Shown here one piece after another: positions 11,403 to 22,604 of a DNA stretch of 64,000 nucleotides (positions within the stretch are counted from its first letter, which is position 1; the number at the start of each line of letters is the position of its first letter). Source of the stretch: Adiantum capillus-veneris (lineage: Eukaryota; Streptophyta; Polypodiopsida; Polypodiales; Pteridaceae); contig CM043964.1 of assembly GCA_014529385.2 (NCBI GenBank), positions 5,859,997-5,923,996 on the forward strand. Reading direction: 5' to 3'. The notes beneath the pieces were generated by a model. That model made no database searches, was not told the origin of the DNA, and saw only the letters and a program-made list of their open reading frames with translations. The translations under genes and the position numbers were made by a program.

Positions 11403-12072
11403 TTGTAAGGTCTCTGACCCCGACCAAAAAGAGCACCCTTGTACCATGGAATGAATGTAATGAAAAAAGTTACTATTTTTAGCAGTTTTCCAAATTCTGT
11501 CGGTGCCATGATGTTTAGAATATTATAAAGCTTCCAAAAGTGAATTAAATTAATTTTCGTGAAAAAAATCCAAAAAATAGTAAGTTTTTGGTCACCCGAC
11601 CCGTCTAGTTTTGACTATCTCGAAAAACTGCACCCGTACCTCGAATTTGAAAAAAAAAAAGCATTTTTGAACCCTACGGGCTGCTAAATATGACAGGTAC
11701 TCGGACAGATACACCTTAGTTAGAGCTTAGTATAGCAATTTACGGCATTAAATTCCGACTCGTACGGCCCATTTTAGCCTAAAACCAAAATTTCCTAAGG
11801 TTGTGTGAGGAGGCACCGGGGCTCGAGGCTGTGTGGGAACAGGTCCCAGGCCACTCAGAGCTTGCTTTAGCAGCTAGGGGGCACCCTCTCTTCTTTTGGG
11901 AGTTGTGGGAGAGTTGCCATGCTTGACAGTAAGTGTGAGAGTCAATTACACTAGCTAACTGGACACTTGGTAGGCATGTAACTGGACTTGCCATGCATAA
12001 GTGGAGTAGCTCTCAGATGCAAATAACAAGCAAGGTCGATTTTTAGCATGGAGAGGGCTATTTAAGAGTGTG

Positions 12073-12120
<48 letters not shown>

Positions 12121-12300
12121 CTCACACACACACTCAGTACACACACACACACACACTCAGTACACACACACACACACCTTGGGGAGGTGCTACAAGCACA
12201 TATAGTTTTTGGAGAAGAAGCAAAGGAGGGAAGTGCTGCCCGATTCTCATCTTGAGAACTCCATTGGATCAGAAATTCGAGTAGATTTCAACCCCTAATC
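11403..12300 (+). repeat. Chromovirus 3' LTR (right end uncertain)
   Basis: It begins TGTAAGGTCTCTGACCC right after the PPT. A TATA-like CTATTTAAG lies near 12058, followed by (CA)n tracts at about 12074-12118 and 12124-12176, which would be in the transcribed part. I could not find a convincing CA end with flanking duplication; the LTR may run on to about 12960. Confidence 0.6.
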
Positions 12301-14260
12301 ACGGTAATATCGATTTAATTTATGCTTTGCTGCAAATCTCTCTATCATTCTCTTAATCTCGCAACTATTATGCTTAATCATACACTAAATTACTCAATAG
12401 CTGCTCTCTAATTCTCCATATCATTATTTTATTACATAATCATCATTCAATAGTTAATTATGCAAGCCATTAACCTCTCCTAATCATAGATTAATGCATG
12501 TTTAGTAAGCAGAAATCTCCGGCTAGTCATCATAGTAAATAATTGTCCAGCCGATAATAATGCGAAATTGGTCAAATTCACCCTATTACCACACAATGCT
12601 TGAATAACTAAGTTAGATTCAATCTGTTCATAGATTATGATGTAATTAAGGGAAATTAATCCGTCATTAATCCGCAAGGAAGGGAATATCCTCTCACCTA
12701 TGCATATGGTAATTCTGCATCTCTTCACTTACTTTAGGAAGGTGATTGAGCATGCCTGATTCACCTCTCTAGTAATTAGTAAAAATCTGAATTTTCTAAT
12801 TACCTAGGCCAAGTAATTAACTTTGAAGCCAATTCCCATAGAACAAGTAAGGTACTATCCATAAATGACTATGTCTTGAAGGAAATCTAACCCCCTCGTA
12901 TAGGATGAATTGTTCAGTGATTCTAATATGTCATCTTGATTGTTATGGTACTCTCAGACATCAGTTCTTTTCTCCAAGTTTATCAATTAAGTAGTGAACT
13001 CGTATAAAATGGCCCCGGTAAAGAGAACTCGCTTCGGTGGTGCCCACGACCGCGAGGCAGGAACAAGCAATGTGAACGAGAAGGGGAAAGCTCCCATCGA
13101 CGACCAAGTACCGGCCATCTCACGGGCCAATGATGGGAAAATGGAGGAGGTAGGTCACATTTTATTCAAGTTTGTTTAATTTAACATTGCATACAATAAG
13201 TTAGGAAAGAGCATATCCTTAAACATGCTAGAGAAATCCGATGGAAACCTCGGCATTTGAATTCAATTGTATATTAAAATCTAAGTAGGAAAGAATGGTT
13301 GATGGATATATTGTTTGAAATAGGAAAGAATGTCTGCTAGGGAAAATTTAGCTCGGCATGTTCATTTCTATTTCCAATGTTGAACTAGTCCTGATCCCCC
13401 TACTGATCCCACAGGGGGCGGCTCGCAATGATTTCGGAGTAGCTAGAGTTACTAGCTTAGGGCCTCTACCCACGACTTGCTTTCTATGTGGTGGGAACCC
13501 ACGTCTTGCTTTCTATGCGGTGGAAATGTCCATGTCATGCTTTCTATGTGGTGGACATACCTAGTTGTATGGGCAGCTAGGTGACAACGGGAGGAGTAAA
13601 CTCTTGCTGGAGGGGGGATGTTGTACCTCCAGAACATTAGAATTTTAATGAATAAGTTTGATTAGAATTTTTACTAGAATTATTGTCTTGGTGCCGCTTT
13701 GCAATACTGGTTTAAGGGTTGTCTTAACGAACCTTGTGATTCGGAATCTAATCAAGGAACTTATATGTTGAACAACCATTGTGGTAGTAATTAGGACACA
13801 CGAAGAAGTTTGAGTGTGGGGGTGGATTGGCTCAGGTTGTCAATGCCTATGAGAAGGGTGGTCCCGATTGGTCGGGAACTCTCCGTCCCCATAGTGTTAT
13901 AAATCGATACTAGTAATACTCATTGCCCCAAGAGGGGCAAGGTCTCAAGTGTACGTGCCTCTGAAACATGGGAAAAAAGGCATTCGAGACTTCTCTCCTC
14001 TTGGAAGGTGGGTCTTAGGATCTCTATAAGTTAATCCCACTTCCCTTGCAAGGTGGAGCTAGATCTCGTTGCTAGTAGGCTCGAACTTGACTCATTTCGT
14101 GATTAGAGATTGTCCGCTAAATGTACCCTGAACCACTTGTTTGCTTCTGTTATAGATCTAGTGGCCACCAGGTTTACCATCAGATCCGCCTTTTGAGACG
14201 GCGGGGTGGGAACCTCACAGTAGATACATTTATCACACTGAACATACACTCGAGTACAGG
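12301..14260. other. Non-coding, gypsy-leader-like sequence; possible gag start at 13009
   Basis: No long ORF. ATG at 13009 opens a short basic peptide (MAPVKRTRFGGAHDREAG..., about 56 aa) that looks like the N-terminus of a gypsy Gag. It runs into GAG|GTAGGT at about 13150, which resembles a splice donor. A weak PBS-like TGGTACTCTCAGAC lies at about 12948. If real, this would be a second element sharing the LTR to its left. I cannot confirm this. Confidence 0.3.
13470..13558. repeat. Three tandem copies of a 29-31-bp minisatellite
   Basis: Each unit carries CTTGCTTTCTATGTGGTGG or a close variant, preceded by CCACG or CCATG. The units differ at a few positions and slightly in length. Confidence 0.8.
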
Positions 14261-16200
14261 CATTGAATGATTATCAGTATTTTTGAAATTTAAGATATTT
14301 TATATTAAGATTAATTTACTAACCTTTTTGAAGGTTTCTCATCCTTCTATTACGACTAGTTAGCTGGACTGTTTGATCAACTTGATGACTACTCAGGCTC
14401 GACTACATAATATTAAGATTATATCTTTGAAGCATAATTTCTCTCGGTTTGTGATGATCTTACCTATCCTTTTTGGAGTAATAGTGATGTTAACCATAGT
14501 GATATATCTTTATATGCAGGAAATCACATTTGATGAAGGTAAGTATATTGTGGTGAATTCATAATTGTAAAGTGCTTTTTGATGCTATCCTTTCTTGGTG
14601 GGGATAAATGCATAATTAGAAAAAAAATAAATGTTTGTAATTTATTTTGAAACTTGTTCAATGATGAAAAAAAGAACCTAAATCCTCAAGTCGGGGTCTT
14701 AGATGAGATGGCATTAGACTGGAATTGTGAGAATTGATCCAATTTACAAAGGAGATGCTCTCCAATTTTTTCTAAAATTAAATGATATAAATATTATCAT
14801 AAATAAATGGCTCATTCTCTAAACATAATATTTGATCTATGTTACGTTGTTAGTGTTTGTTATAATTTTTGACATCGATAACAAGGGGAGGCCTGTCTTC
14901 CCAAGTAATACGAGTTCTGAGGGGCTTGTGTTTCTTGGATGGGTGACAGGTAAGAGATTCATTACTTGGGATTACAAGGACAATTGCAACAATAACATAA
15001 GATCATCCCATGTTCGGCTATTTTTATTAATGATAGATAACCCTTGTATATGATTCTTCGATAATAACATTTAATACACTACATGTCAGTATCAAGTCTA
15101 AATGTCAATTGTAGTCTTAATTTTATCTACTTTTTATTTAATGTATATATTTACACGTTGACTGGTCTCTAGTCCCATTGTATGGTTCAATAGTTTGTGA
15201 AATCAAACTCTTGTTAGATAATCAGTCTCATAAGCCATGTACAAAGATAATTCTAAGACTAAGTTGTTTTTGTACATATCATTGCCTTTTCTCGAAAGCA
15301 AGGTCTCTTTTGAATGTTGAAGTTCAATTATGTCTTACTATTTAACTAAAAACAACAACACACCACATATACATAGCATGGATGCAAATGCACGCACGAG
15401 CAATTGTTGCAGGTCAAAATTGGACTCAGACCTTGGAGCGTCGAGGTTGTTGATCTGTAGTTATTCCATGGAGCTCCAAACGTGGACGTTTGTGCAAGCT
15501 GCAACAAATGACGCGTGGAAGGTCTTTCCTTTCTTAGAAAATTTAGGATCCATTTTATATGTATAGATTTACTTTAAAATTATTTCGATCAAGAAAAAAA
15601 TATTGGCACTCTCTTTGAGAGCTCTCTCTCTCACTCTCACTCTCACTCTCATACACACACACACACACATATACGCACATGCCTTTCAATTTTGGGGCTA
15701 TTCGAGATTAGTGATCGATTAAAATTGAGGTTTAGTATATTAATTGAAAAATCCCATTTTGATTTCAAGTTTGCCTTGAAGTAAACCGATAAAATTTTGC
15801 TAGTGTACATACGTATAATTTCTTAAATCCTAAAAATTTTATGGCCATTGGAGGAAAGTTGAGCCACCCTTCAATTAAAGAAAAGTAAAGTTAGAAAAGT
15901 AGATTGAAATCTTTTCTTTATCTACTTTAAGGTTAAAATTGAAAGTTGAAAAGTTCACAAGCTAATAGGTTCCAAGATTCCAAGTTTTAGAGAAATGAGA
16001 CATTTTGTAAAGTTTTCTTTGAAGTGAAGAGTAAGTGACAAGTGGAGGGTCTCTTCTTCTCTGAAATTTTTAAGCTTCATTATGTATAGTATAGACTAGT
16101 GTGTGACCCACGCGTTGCTGCGGCTAATGCCTAACTCTGTGAACTCTCCTCTAGTGCTAAAAAAAAACCTAGCTTTAGTGTAATCTCACTTACAAATAAG
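14261..16200. other. AT-rich spacer without recognised genes
   Basis: Only short unsupported ORFs occur. A (CT)/(CA) tract lies at about 15618-15670. Nothing here matches a domain, RNA gene or element end that I can name. Confidence 0.5.
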
Positions 16201-16312
16201 TTTATATATATATGTATGTATATGTATTGCATACACACACACATACATACATACATATATATATATACATACATACATATATATATATACATATATATAT
16301 ATACATACATAC

Positions 16313-16388
<76 letters not shown>

Positions 16389-16451
16389 TGGAGATGGGAG
16401 TAACCTTATATATTGATATATATTTTCTTTTAGTTGGCTATATGGGAGGAT

Positions 16452-16495
<44 letters not shown>

Positions 16496-16674
16496 ACACA
16501 CGCACACACATACACACATTCTTTTGGCTCTATGGGAGCTTGCAGCAGCTCTCATCCCCCCTCCCCCCCCCTCCTCTTTCTTGGTTTTGAGTAACAAATA
16601 TTGAGTTCGACTTGTCAGATAGATCTCTAAGATCCCTGGGTTTTTTCCTACAATATTAGAAATTCTTCTCATGG

Positions 16675-16756
<82 letters not shown>

Positions 16757-16939
16757 CACACACACACACACACATACATACATACACCCATGAAGAGAAT
16801 TTATGCACACACATGCGCGCGCGCACACACACACACATATAAACATGTGTGTGTATGAGCACCTCTCTCTCTCTCTCACACACACATACACACACACAAC
16901 CTCTCTCTACTCTCTTCTTTTTGTTGATTGGTCCCCCTC

Positions 16940-16997
<58 letters not shown>

Positions 16998-17060
16998 AAG
17001 AAGGTGCATCACCCAAGCGGATGCGCTTCTTCCAAATTTGACAGTGGACTATCCACGAGA

Positions 17061-17105
<45 letters not shown>
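16201..17105. repeat. Dense microsatellite cluster with G39 tract
   Basis: Successive tracts are (TA)/(TACA) at 16203-16330, (GT)n at about 16330-16348, an uninterrupted run of 39 G at 16349-16387, (CT)n at 16453-16494, (CT)n at about 16679-16753 followed by (CA)n, mixed (CA)/(CT) to 16910, (CT)n at about 16943-16992, and (CT)n at about 17065-17105 directly before LINE-1 copy 1. ORFs encoding Ser-Leu or Arg-Glu runs here come from the repeats. Confidence 0.95.
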
Positions 17106-17110
<5 letters not shown>

Positions 17111-17134
17111 ACATCGTCTACAACAACGGAAGCA

Positions 17135-17953
17135 ATGATCATGGCTTACTTGATCTCATTACAAGAAACCGTCAACAAGCAAGGTGAAGAGTTACGCGCA
17201 CTTGCAATGGAGAATGGTACTTTAAGAGTTCTCGTTGTGGAGAATGAGCACCTCAAGAAGGTTCTTGAAATGCAAACAACACGCTTGATGCATCTTGAGA
17301 ATGAAGTTCAAGAATGTAAACGCTCTCTTGTTGACATGAATGTAGTGAAAGAGCGCTTGAGCAAAGTTGAGAGTGATCATGTATTGAAAGAGGAAACGAT
17401 AGATACAATACGACATGATGTACATGAGATGAGAAATGCATCCAAATCATGGGCTGATATATGTAAGGATAATGTGGTTTCTACATCTCCTATCACGCAA
17501 GCCGTTGTCCAAGCAAAGAATGTAGAGAATGTGGACACTCAAGAATTGCAAGAACGACAAAAACGCTCAAAGAACATCGTCATTCGTGGAATCAAGGAGG
17601 AAAGCATGGAAACACCCCAATCTCTTGCGGTTGCTATTGAAGAGTTTTTTGCTACACACTTTGGCATGTCAGGAATCATGGCTTATGGTGCACATCGAGT
17701 TGGAAAACAAGGAGTCCCTCGCTCGGGAGAAAGACCTATTGTATGTACCATGGCTGATGAGGTAAAGAGAAAGATCATCCTTGACAATGATTGGATCTAC
17801 CTCAAAGGAACGGGTTGTAATGTATATGAGGATCGCACTCTTATGCAACAAAATGTACGTCGCAAAGCATACGAGGAAAGAAGCAAGAAGGTTAAGGTAT
17901 CATCTCAAGAAGAAAAGGCACTTGAGGAGGATGCAAGTCCACCCAACAAATAG
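17135..17953 (+). CDS. LINE-1 ORF1 protein (coiled coil plus RRM-like domain)
   Basis: The 272-aa ORF is intact. Residues about 5-110 form a heptad-rich coiled coil (for example LRVLVVENEHLKKVLEMQTT), expected to trimerise. Residues about 143-245 (KNIVIRGIKEE, FGMSGIMAYGAHRVGK, RPIVCTMADEVKRKIILDN, GCNVYEDRT) resemble the RRM and C-terminal domain of L1/CR1-type ORF1 proteins, which bind element RNA. There is no CCHC knuckle, in contrast with most angiosperm L1 ORF1 proteins. Two Met codons lie close together (17135 and 17141). The stop is 6 bp before the ORF2 ATG, so ORF2 could be translated by reinitiation. A truncated second copy of this ORF occurs at 26571-26766. Confidence 0.82.
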   Translation: MIMAYLISLQETVNKQGEELRALAMENGTLRVLVVENEHLKKVLEMQTTRLMHLENEVQECKRSLVDMNVVKERLSKVESDHVLKEETIDTIRHDVHEMRNASKSWADICKDNVVSTSPITQAVVQAKNVENVDTQELQERQKRSKNIVIRGIKEESMETPQSLAVAIEEFFATHFGMSGIMAYGAHRVGKQGVPRSGERPIVCTMADEVKRKIILDNDWIYLKGTGCNVYEDRTLMQQNVRRKAYEERSKKVKVSSQEEKALEEDASPPNK

Positions 17954-17959
17954 GGACAC

Positions 17960-20900
17960 ATGATCTATGAGACCAACTCACGCTTGCGAATAAGCTTTTG
18001 GAATTGTAACGGGTATCCATGGAATGCGGGAATTGGCATTGATGAGCATACCAATGACTCCGATGTGATACTTCTTGTCGAAACATGGGAGCATGATGCG
18101 CAACGAATTCTTGGATTTGACAAATACGATGTGCATTCTTTGATGTGGGCCAAAAATGCAAAGCAACGAAGAGGCCAAGGAGGCGTAGCATGTATGACCA
18201 AAAAGGGTTTGAAAGATGTTTCCATTGTCAAAGAAGATAAATATAAACGCTACTTATGGCTGAAAATCAGCCCACCAAATGGTCAAGTCATGTTTGTGGC
18301 CGGCTGCTACATTCCTCACTATGACTCCAACTTTTATGCTCGCTTGAATATGGATAGAGATCAGCTCTTTGTTGAACTAGAGGAAGACATTGCTCATTAC
18401 AAGGATCAAGGTGAAGTCATTGTTTTTGGAGACATGAATGCTCGCACAAATATGTTACAACACGACACACAACAAGTCGACATGCCGCATGTATCAAGAA
18501 GAGTGGATGACTCATACATGTATAATCGAAGTTCTAATGATGCAAAAGAAGTGGATCACTATGGAAAGTCACTTCTACATATGTGCAATAGTACTGGAAT
18601 GCTCATTGCAAATGGTGTATCTCTATGGCAAGGCACCAATGACTTTACATGTAGAAAGCACAATGGTGCTAGCGTGATTGACTATATGTTGTTCTCAGGA
18701 GCCACTCTAGAATGCATACAAAGCTTTACACTTGGTGAATGGAATCCGGAATCGGATCATAGGATGTTATGTATTGACCTCAAGTGTGGTAAACGGCCCG
18801 AGCATGTAGCCTCCAATCATGATGTGAATCATTTGTACCTACGTCTAGACTTCAAACGAGCACTTATATATGCTGATATGGTGGACCAAATGTTAAGCAT
18901 GATAGAGCATCAAGGGAGCCCAACATTAGAATGCAAGTGGAAAGTTTTCAAAGAAGTAATTTTCTCTTGTGCGAAGGAATGCTTTTCGGCGAAACACATG
19001 TCTTGCAAAAGGTCTAAGAAGGGTAGCACCAAGAAGAAATGGTTTGACATGGAATGTAGTCAAGCCCTAAAACACTTGCTAAGATTGGATGCAATCAAAG
19101 ACAAGGAAGTTTACTTGGAATGTTCACACACATACAAAGCACTTGTTCAAAAGAAGAGGAGAAGGTGGGAAGTCAAAAAACAACTTCTTTTAGCACAAGA
19201 GAAAGCACATGCATGTGGCAAGTTTTGGCAAAATCTAAAAGGCAAGCGCGTTGAGAGCTTTGGTGACTTGACTCTTGAGGATATGTATATGCATTGTAAG
19301 AACCTCTATGAGCAACCCAATGTTGATAAGATGGAGGGTTGTAGCTCCCTTCCATTTATGTCTCCCTTCTTTACCATTGAAGATGTATGCCGCGCGCTTG
19401 AGAAACTTGCTACTCGCAAGGCAGGTGACCTTCAAGGTGTCAAGGCTGAAATGATTAAATGGACAAGAAAAAACACGATATTGGATATGCGATATGTTTA
19501 ACCTTGCACTTCAGTATGGCATGCCTCATGATTGGAGTGCAAATTGGATCAAACCTTTGCACATAGGAGGAGATGTAAACAATGTGAACAACTATCGCAC
19601 TATAATGGTTGGTTCTTTGATGGCAAAGTTATTTGGATGTATCATGGAGATGAAGATAAGTGAATGGGCTGAAAAGAATGGCAAACGTGCGCTTGGCCAA
19701 GCAGGTTTTCGAAAGCATCATAGCACTATTGATCACCTTGTCACTCTTCGAGTTCTTATGGAAGCGTCTTGATTGAAAGGAAAAAAGTTGTATTGTTGCT
19801 TTGTGGATTTCAAGAAAGCTTTTGACATGGTACCGCGAGGAAATCTTTGGAGACGTATGCAAAGCCTTCAAGTGCCGAGAGAATTTATGCATGCAGTCTT
19901 TCGCATCTACCAAAAAGTGATATGTCGATTACGTATGGGAGATGGAATTTCAGAATTTTTTGCAAGCACTATTGGTGTCAAACAAGGATGCCCACTTTCC
20001 CCAACCCTCTTTGGGCTACTCATTGATGAATTGGAATACATGGTTCTTGATTTTATGCAGCAAGAAGGCATAGAAGAGGTTAAGATTGGAAATGCGGTGA
20101 TCATGCTTTTGCTTTATGCCGATGATGTAGTGCTCTTGGCACATACCTTAGAAGATGCACAAAAGCTTATGAGTGTCTTGGAACGCTTTTGCCTACATAG
20201 CGGGCTGATTGTGAATGGATCCAAAACCAAGGTTATGCTTGTAAAGACCCTCAATGACGAAAATCCATGCATTGTATACAACAATGAGAAACTTGAAGTG
20301 GTAGATCACTTCAAGTACCTTGGCCTTGAGGTTCCATCCAATCATAAATGGAAGGATTGTGCAATGCGTCGCTTGGAAGCCGGAAAGAGGGCTTATTATG
20401 CATTTGAGAACATGTGCAATGCAGGAGAGATCAAGTGTTGGGCTCTCAAAAAGTACCTCTTTGACACATTGGTGACACCGGTGCTTCTTTATGGAGTGGA
20501 GGTGTGGGGTGGAAGCATCGGGAAGTCTACTTGGAAAGAGTTTGAGAATGTCCAAAAGCGTTTTCTCACCCACTTTCTCCAAGTCAAGACACAAACACCC
20601 TACATGCTCTTACTTCTTGAGTCCGGATCGCTTCCCATTGAGGTCTTGGGCATGGAAAGGATTGTGGAGTACATGCGTAAGACACAACGTAGCCCTTTGC
20701 ATCGACTTCCTAGAATCGCATATGAAGCAAGTCAAAAGGTTCAAAAGACATGCAAGAGCAAAATACTAAGTTCGGGGTGGATGCTTGATATCAAGAAATG
20801 GTTTGGAAGATGGGATGCATGTCACTTGGTCAAGGATGCGTCGATCGACTCCCAAGTTAATGAGGCCTTCTTACAACGCCAATGTATCATGGCTTGGGAG

Positions 20901-21338
20901 AAATCCGGAGGTTCTCGGTTCAGACATTACACCACACACGTTGCCCCAAACTACAAATCTCTCTTCTTCTCGGAACGAGGTAACCGAACCCATTCGTACA
21001 TCCTTGAGCCCATCCCGTTGAGTGCGATCCGCACCATTGCCTCCATTCGTCTTAGCTCCCATTCTCTACGCTGTGAGACAGGACGTTGGGGCACTGGCGA
21101 GGAGTGTCATCGACTTTGCACCTTATGCCCTCGTCAAGTACGAGAGAGTGAGTACCACACACTACTTGAGTGCTCAGCTTTTGACCACATTAGGTCCTCT
21201 TTTCCCCATATATTCAGCCATGAGCTCTCCCTACATACCTTCCTCTCCCAACCACGATGTGGACTCTCTATTGCGACGCTCATTTCAGCCATTTTTGAGC
21301 ATCGAGAGTCACTTATGAACTCCACTCACACCACGTGA
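17960..21338 (+). pseudogene. LINE-1 ORF2: AP-type endonuclease, reverse transcriptase, zinc finger
   Basis: Endonuclease at residues about 8-270 shows the expected blocks: SFWNCNG, LLVETWEHD, VIVFGDMNART, GTNDFTCR, SVIDYMLF and PESDHRMLCIDL. RT follows: GQAGFRKHHSTIDHLVTLRV, CFVDFKKAFDMVPRG, TIGVKQGCPLSPTLFGLLID and the catalytic LLYADDVVLL. The C-terminus has a C-x2-C...H-x4-C finger (LCTLCPRQVRESEYHTLLEC). A 2-nt loss near 19465 (compared with 28262 in copy 2) shifts the frame, and a TGA interrupts RT at about 19770-19772 just before LKGKKLY. No RNase H is seen. The protein would nick target DNA and copy the RNA onto it. Confidence 0.9.
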
Positions 21339-21391
21339 CATGTTCATTTGGTCCCATAGGTCATATTTGACCTCCCAGGACGATAATAGAA

Positions 21392-21393
<2 letters not shown>

Positions 21394-21436
<43 letters not shown>
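21394..21436. repeat. (CT)n tail of LINE-1 copy 1
   Basis: Uninterrupted (CT)n begins within a few bases of the LINE 3' terminus and replaces the expected poly(A). Confidence 0.9.
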
Positions 21437-21438
<2 letters not shown>

Positions 21439-21841
21439 GACATACTTGAGCGACATCTAGATTTAGCCCATGGATGGCCCAGCTTTGTCGTAAGCAGGCA
21501 AGTCCCCCTCTGTGTCTAAAAACATAATGTTTAAATTTTCGCTAGTGTCTCCGTAATGTACGTGCACATATATACATGCACTCAATAAAATAATTGGTAA
21601 GTTACAATGGGGGGGCAGCAACACAGGGCCTAATGTTCACAAATTTCTCAAGCACTTTAACAAAGGGTATAGAAGCATCTTTTTATGCGTCTTTTTAAAA
21701 TCTTGCATTTTTTTAAAAAAAAATATTGGTCTTGAAAGAAGCCACTTGAAAAGACAAATCCAAATAATATATCTTCAAAAATTGGACTTTTATCAAATGA
21801 TAAAATCTCCACCAAAATTGGCCATTTTTTATTATGTGCGA
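21437..21841. other. Spacer, no genes seen
   Basis: AT-rich sequence without coding signal or recognised repeat. Confidence 0.5.
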
Positions 21842-22269
21842 CTAACCTCAAACATTTATACCTTTACTTTATGGAAAGTAGAACGTCTTTTAACTTTCCA
21901 CTGCCGTGTCTTTACAATTCTTTTACTTTATGTAAAGTACAAAATCTTTGACTGTCAACCGCCAAGTCTTTTCATTTCCTGCCATGTTAGTTACCACGCA
22001 CTTATGCATTTTAGATTTTTTTTTTTAAGATTTACATTTTAGACAATTGTGAGTGTGTTAGATTGAATTAACAAAAAAGAATTACATTTCCTTCCATGCT
22101 CCAACTGAGCCATGGCTATCATATTAGCAAAAAGACCATATATCCTACATCACATCAAGTACATCGACTTAGAGGGAGCCACCCATCCATGCAAACTAGG
22201 TAGCATAATCTACGAATACATCAGTTGCTCTGGTAGCCACCCATATACAAAATACCAACTTCGAAGAAA

Positions 22270-22420
22270 GGGGGGGGGGGGCTTGAAACTCCATCACCTA
22301 CAAGATATGGACACCGCACCAAATAGGAAGCCCCATCACCTACAAGATATGGACACTGCCCCAAATAGAAAGGGGGGAGCCTTGAAGCTCCATCACCTAC
22401 AAGATATGGACACCGCACCA
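22270..22420. repeat. Three copies of a 24-bp motif in short tandem array
   Basis: CCATCACCTACAAGATATGG plus four bases occurs three times, spaced by about 45-60 bp, with interleaved G-runs. The same array is present in unit B at 25238-25375. Confidence 0.85.
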
Positions 22421-22604
22421 ATGATAGATTGTTACTGCCACCAAGAAACCATCCTCCCATAGCACAAGCCAACATAGCTTGATAAAAAAAAAGAGGTCGA
22501 AGAGAGCATCGAATACTCCGCAAGCATATCCTTCATCCCTATCAAGGTGGTGTTTGCCACCAAGGAGGAGGGCAACTCCCACTTGCCCACTTTTCGCCCA
22601 CTGC

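Larger units (their letters stand above)
17106..21395 (+). mobile_element. LINE-1 copy 1, near full length
   Basis: A non-LTR retrotransposon with ORF1 and ORF2 (endonuclease, RT, Cys/His finger) and a short 3' UTR ending in ATAATAGAACTAT followed directly by (CT)n (21394-21436). The 5' side is also bordered by (CT)n (to 17105). There is no poly(A) tail. Three other copies of the same 3' end occur in the window. ORF2 has one frameshift and one stop, so this copy is not autonomous, though it is the best preserved. Confidence 0.9.

Noticed and set aside
12070-12176. Long (CA)n as LINE tail
   Set aside because: No LINE end adjoins it; it lies within the chromovirus LTR.
14900-14960. Resemblance to the 3' half of 5S rRNA (GGATGGGTGAC)
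   Set aside because: Only about 11-14 bases match. The rest of the 5S gene and its internal promoter boxes are absent.
16131-17142. Long ORFs on both strands (Arg-Glu, Ser-Leu, Thr-His runs)
   Set aside because: They translate (CT)n, (CA)n and related tracts in several frames at once. There is no domain content beyond the repeats. The same applies to 24409-24754, 29978-30374, 37277-37597, 51241-51474 and 52716-53299.
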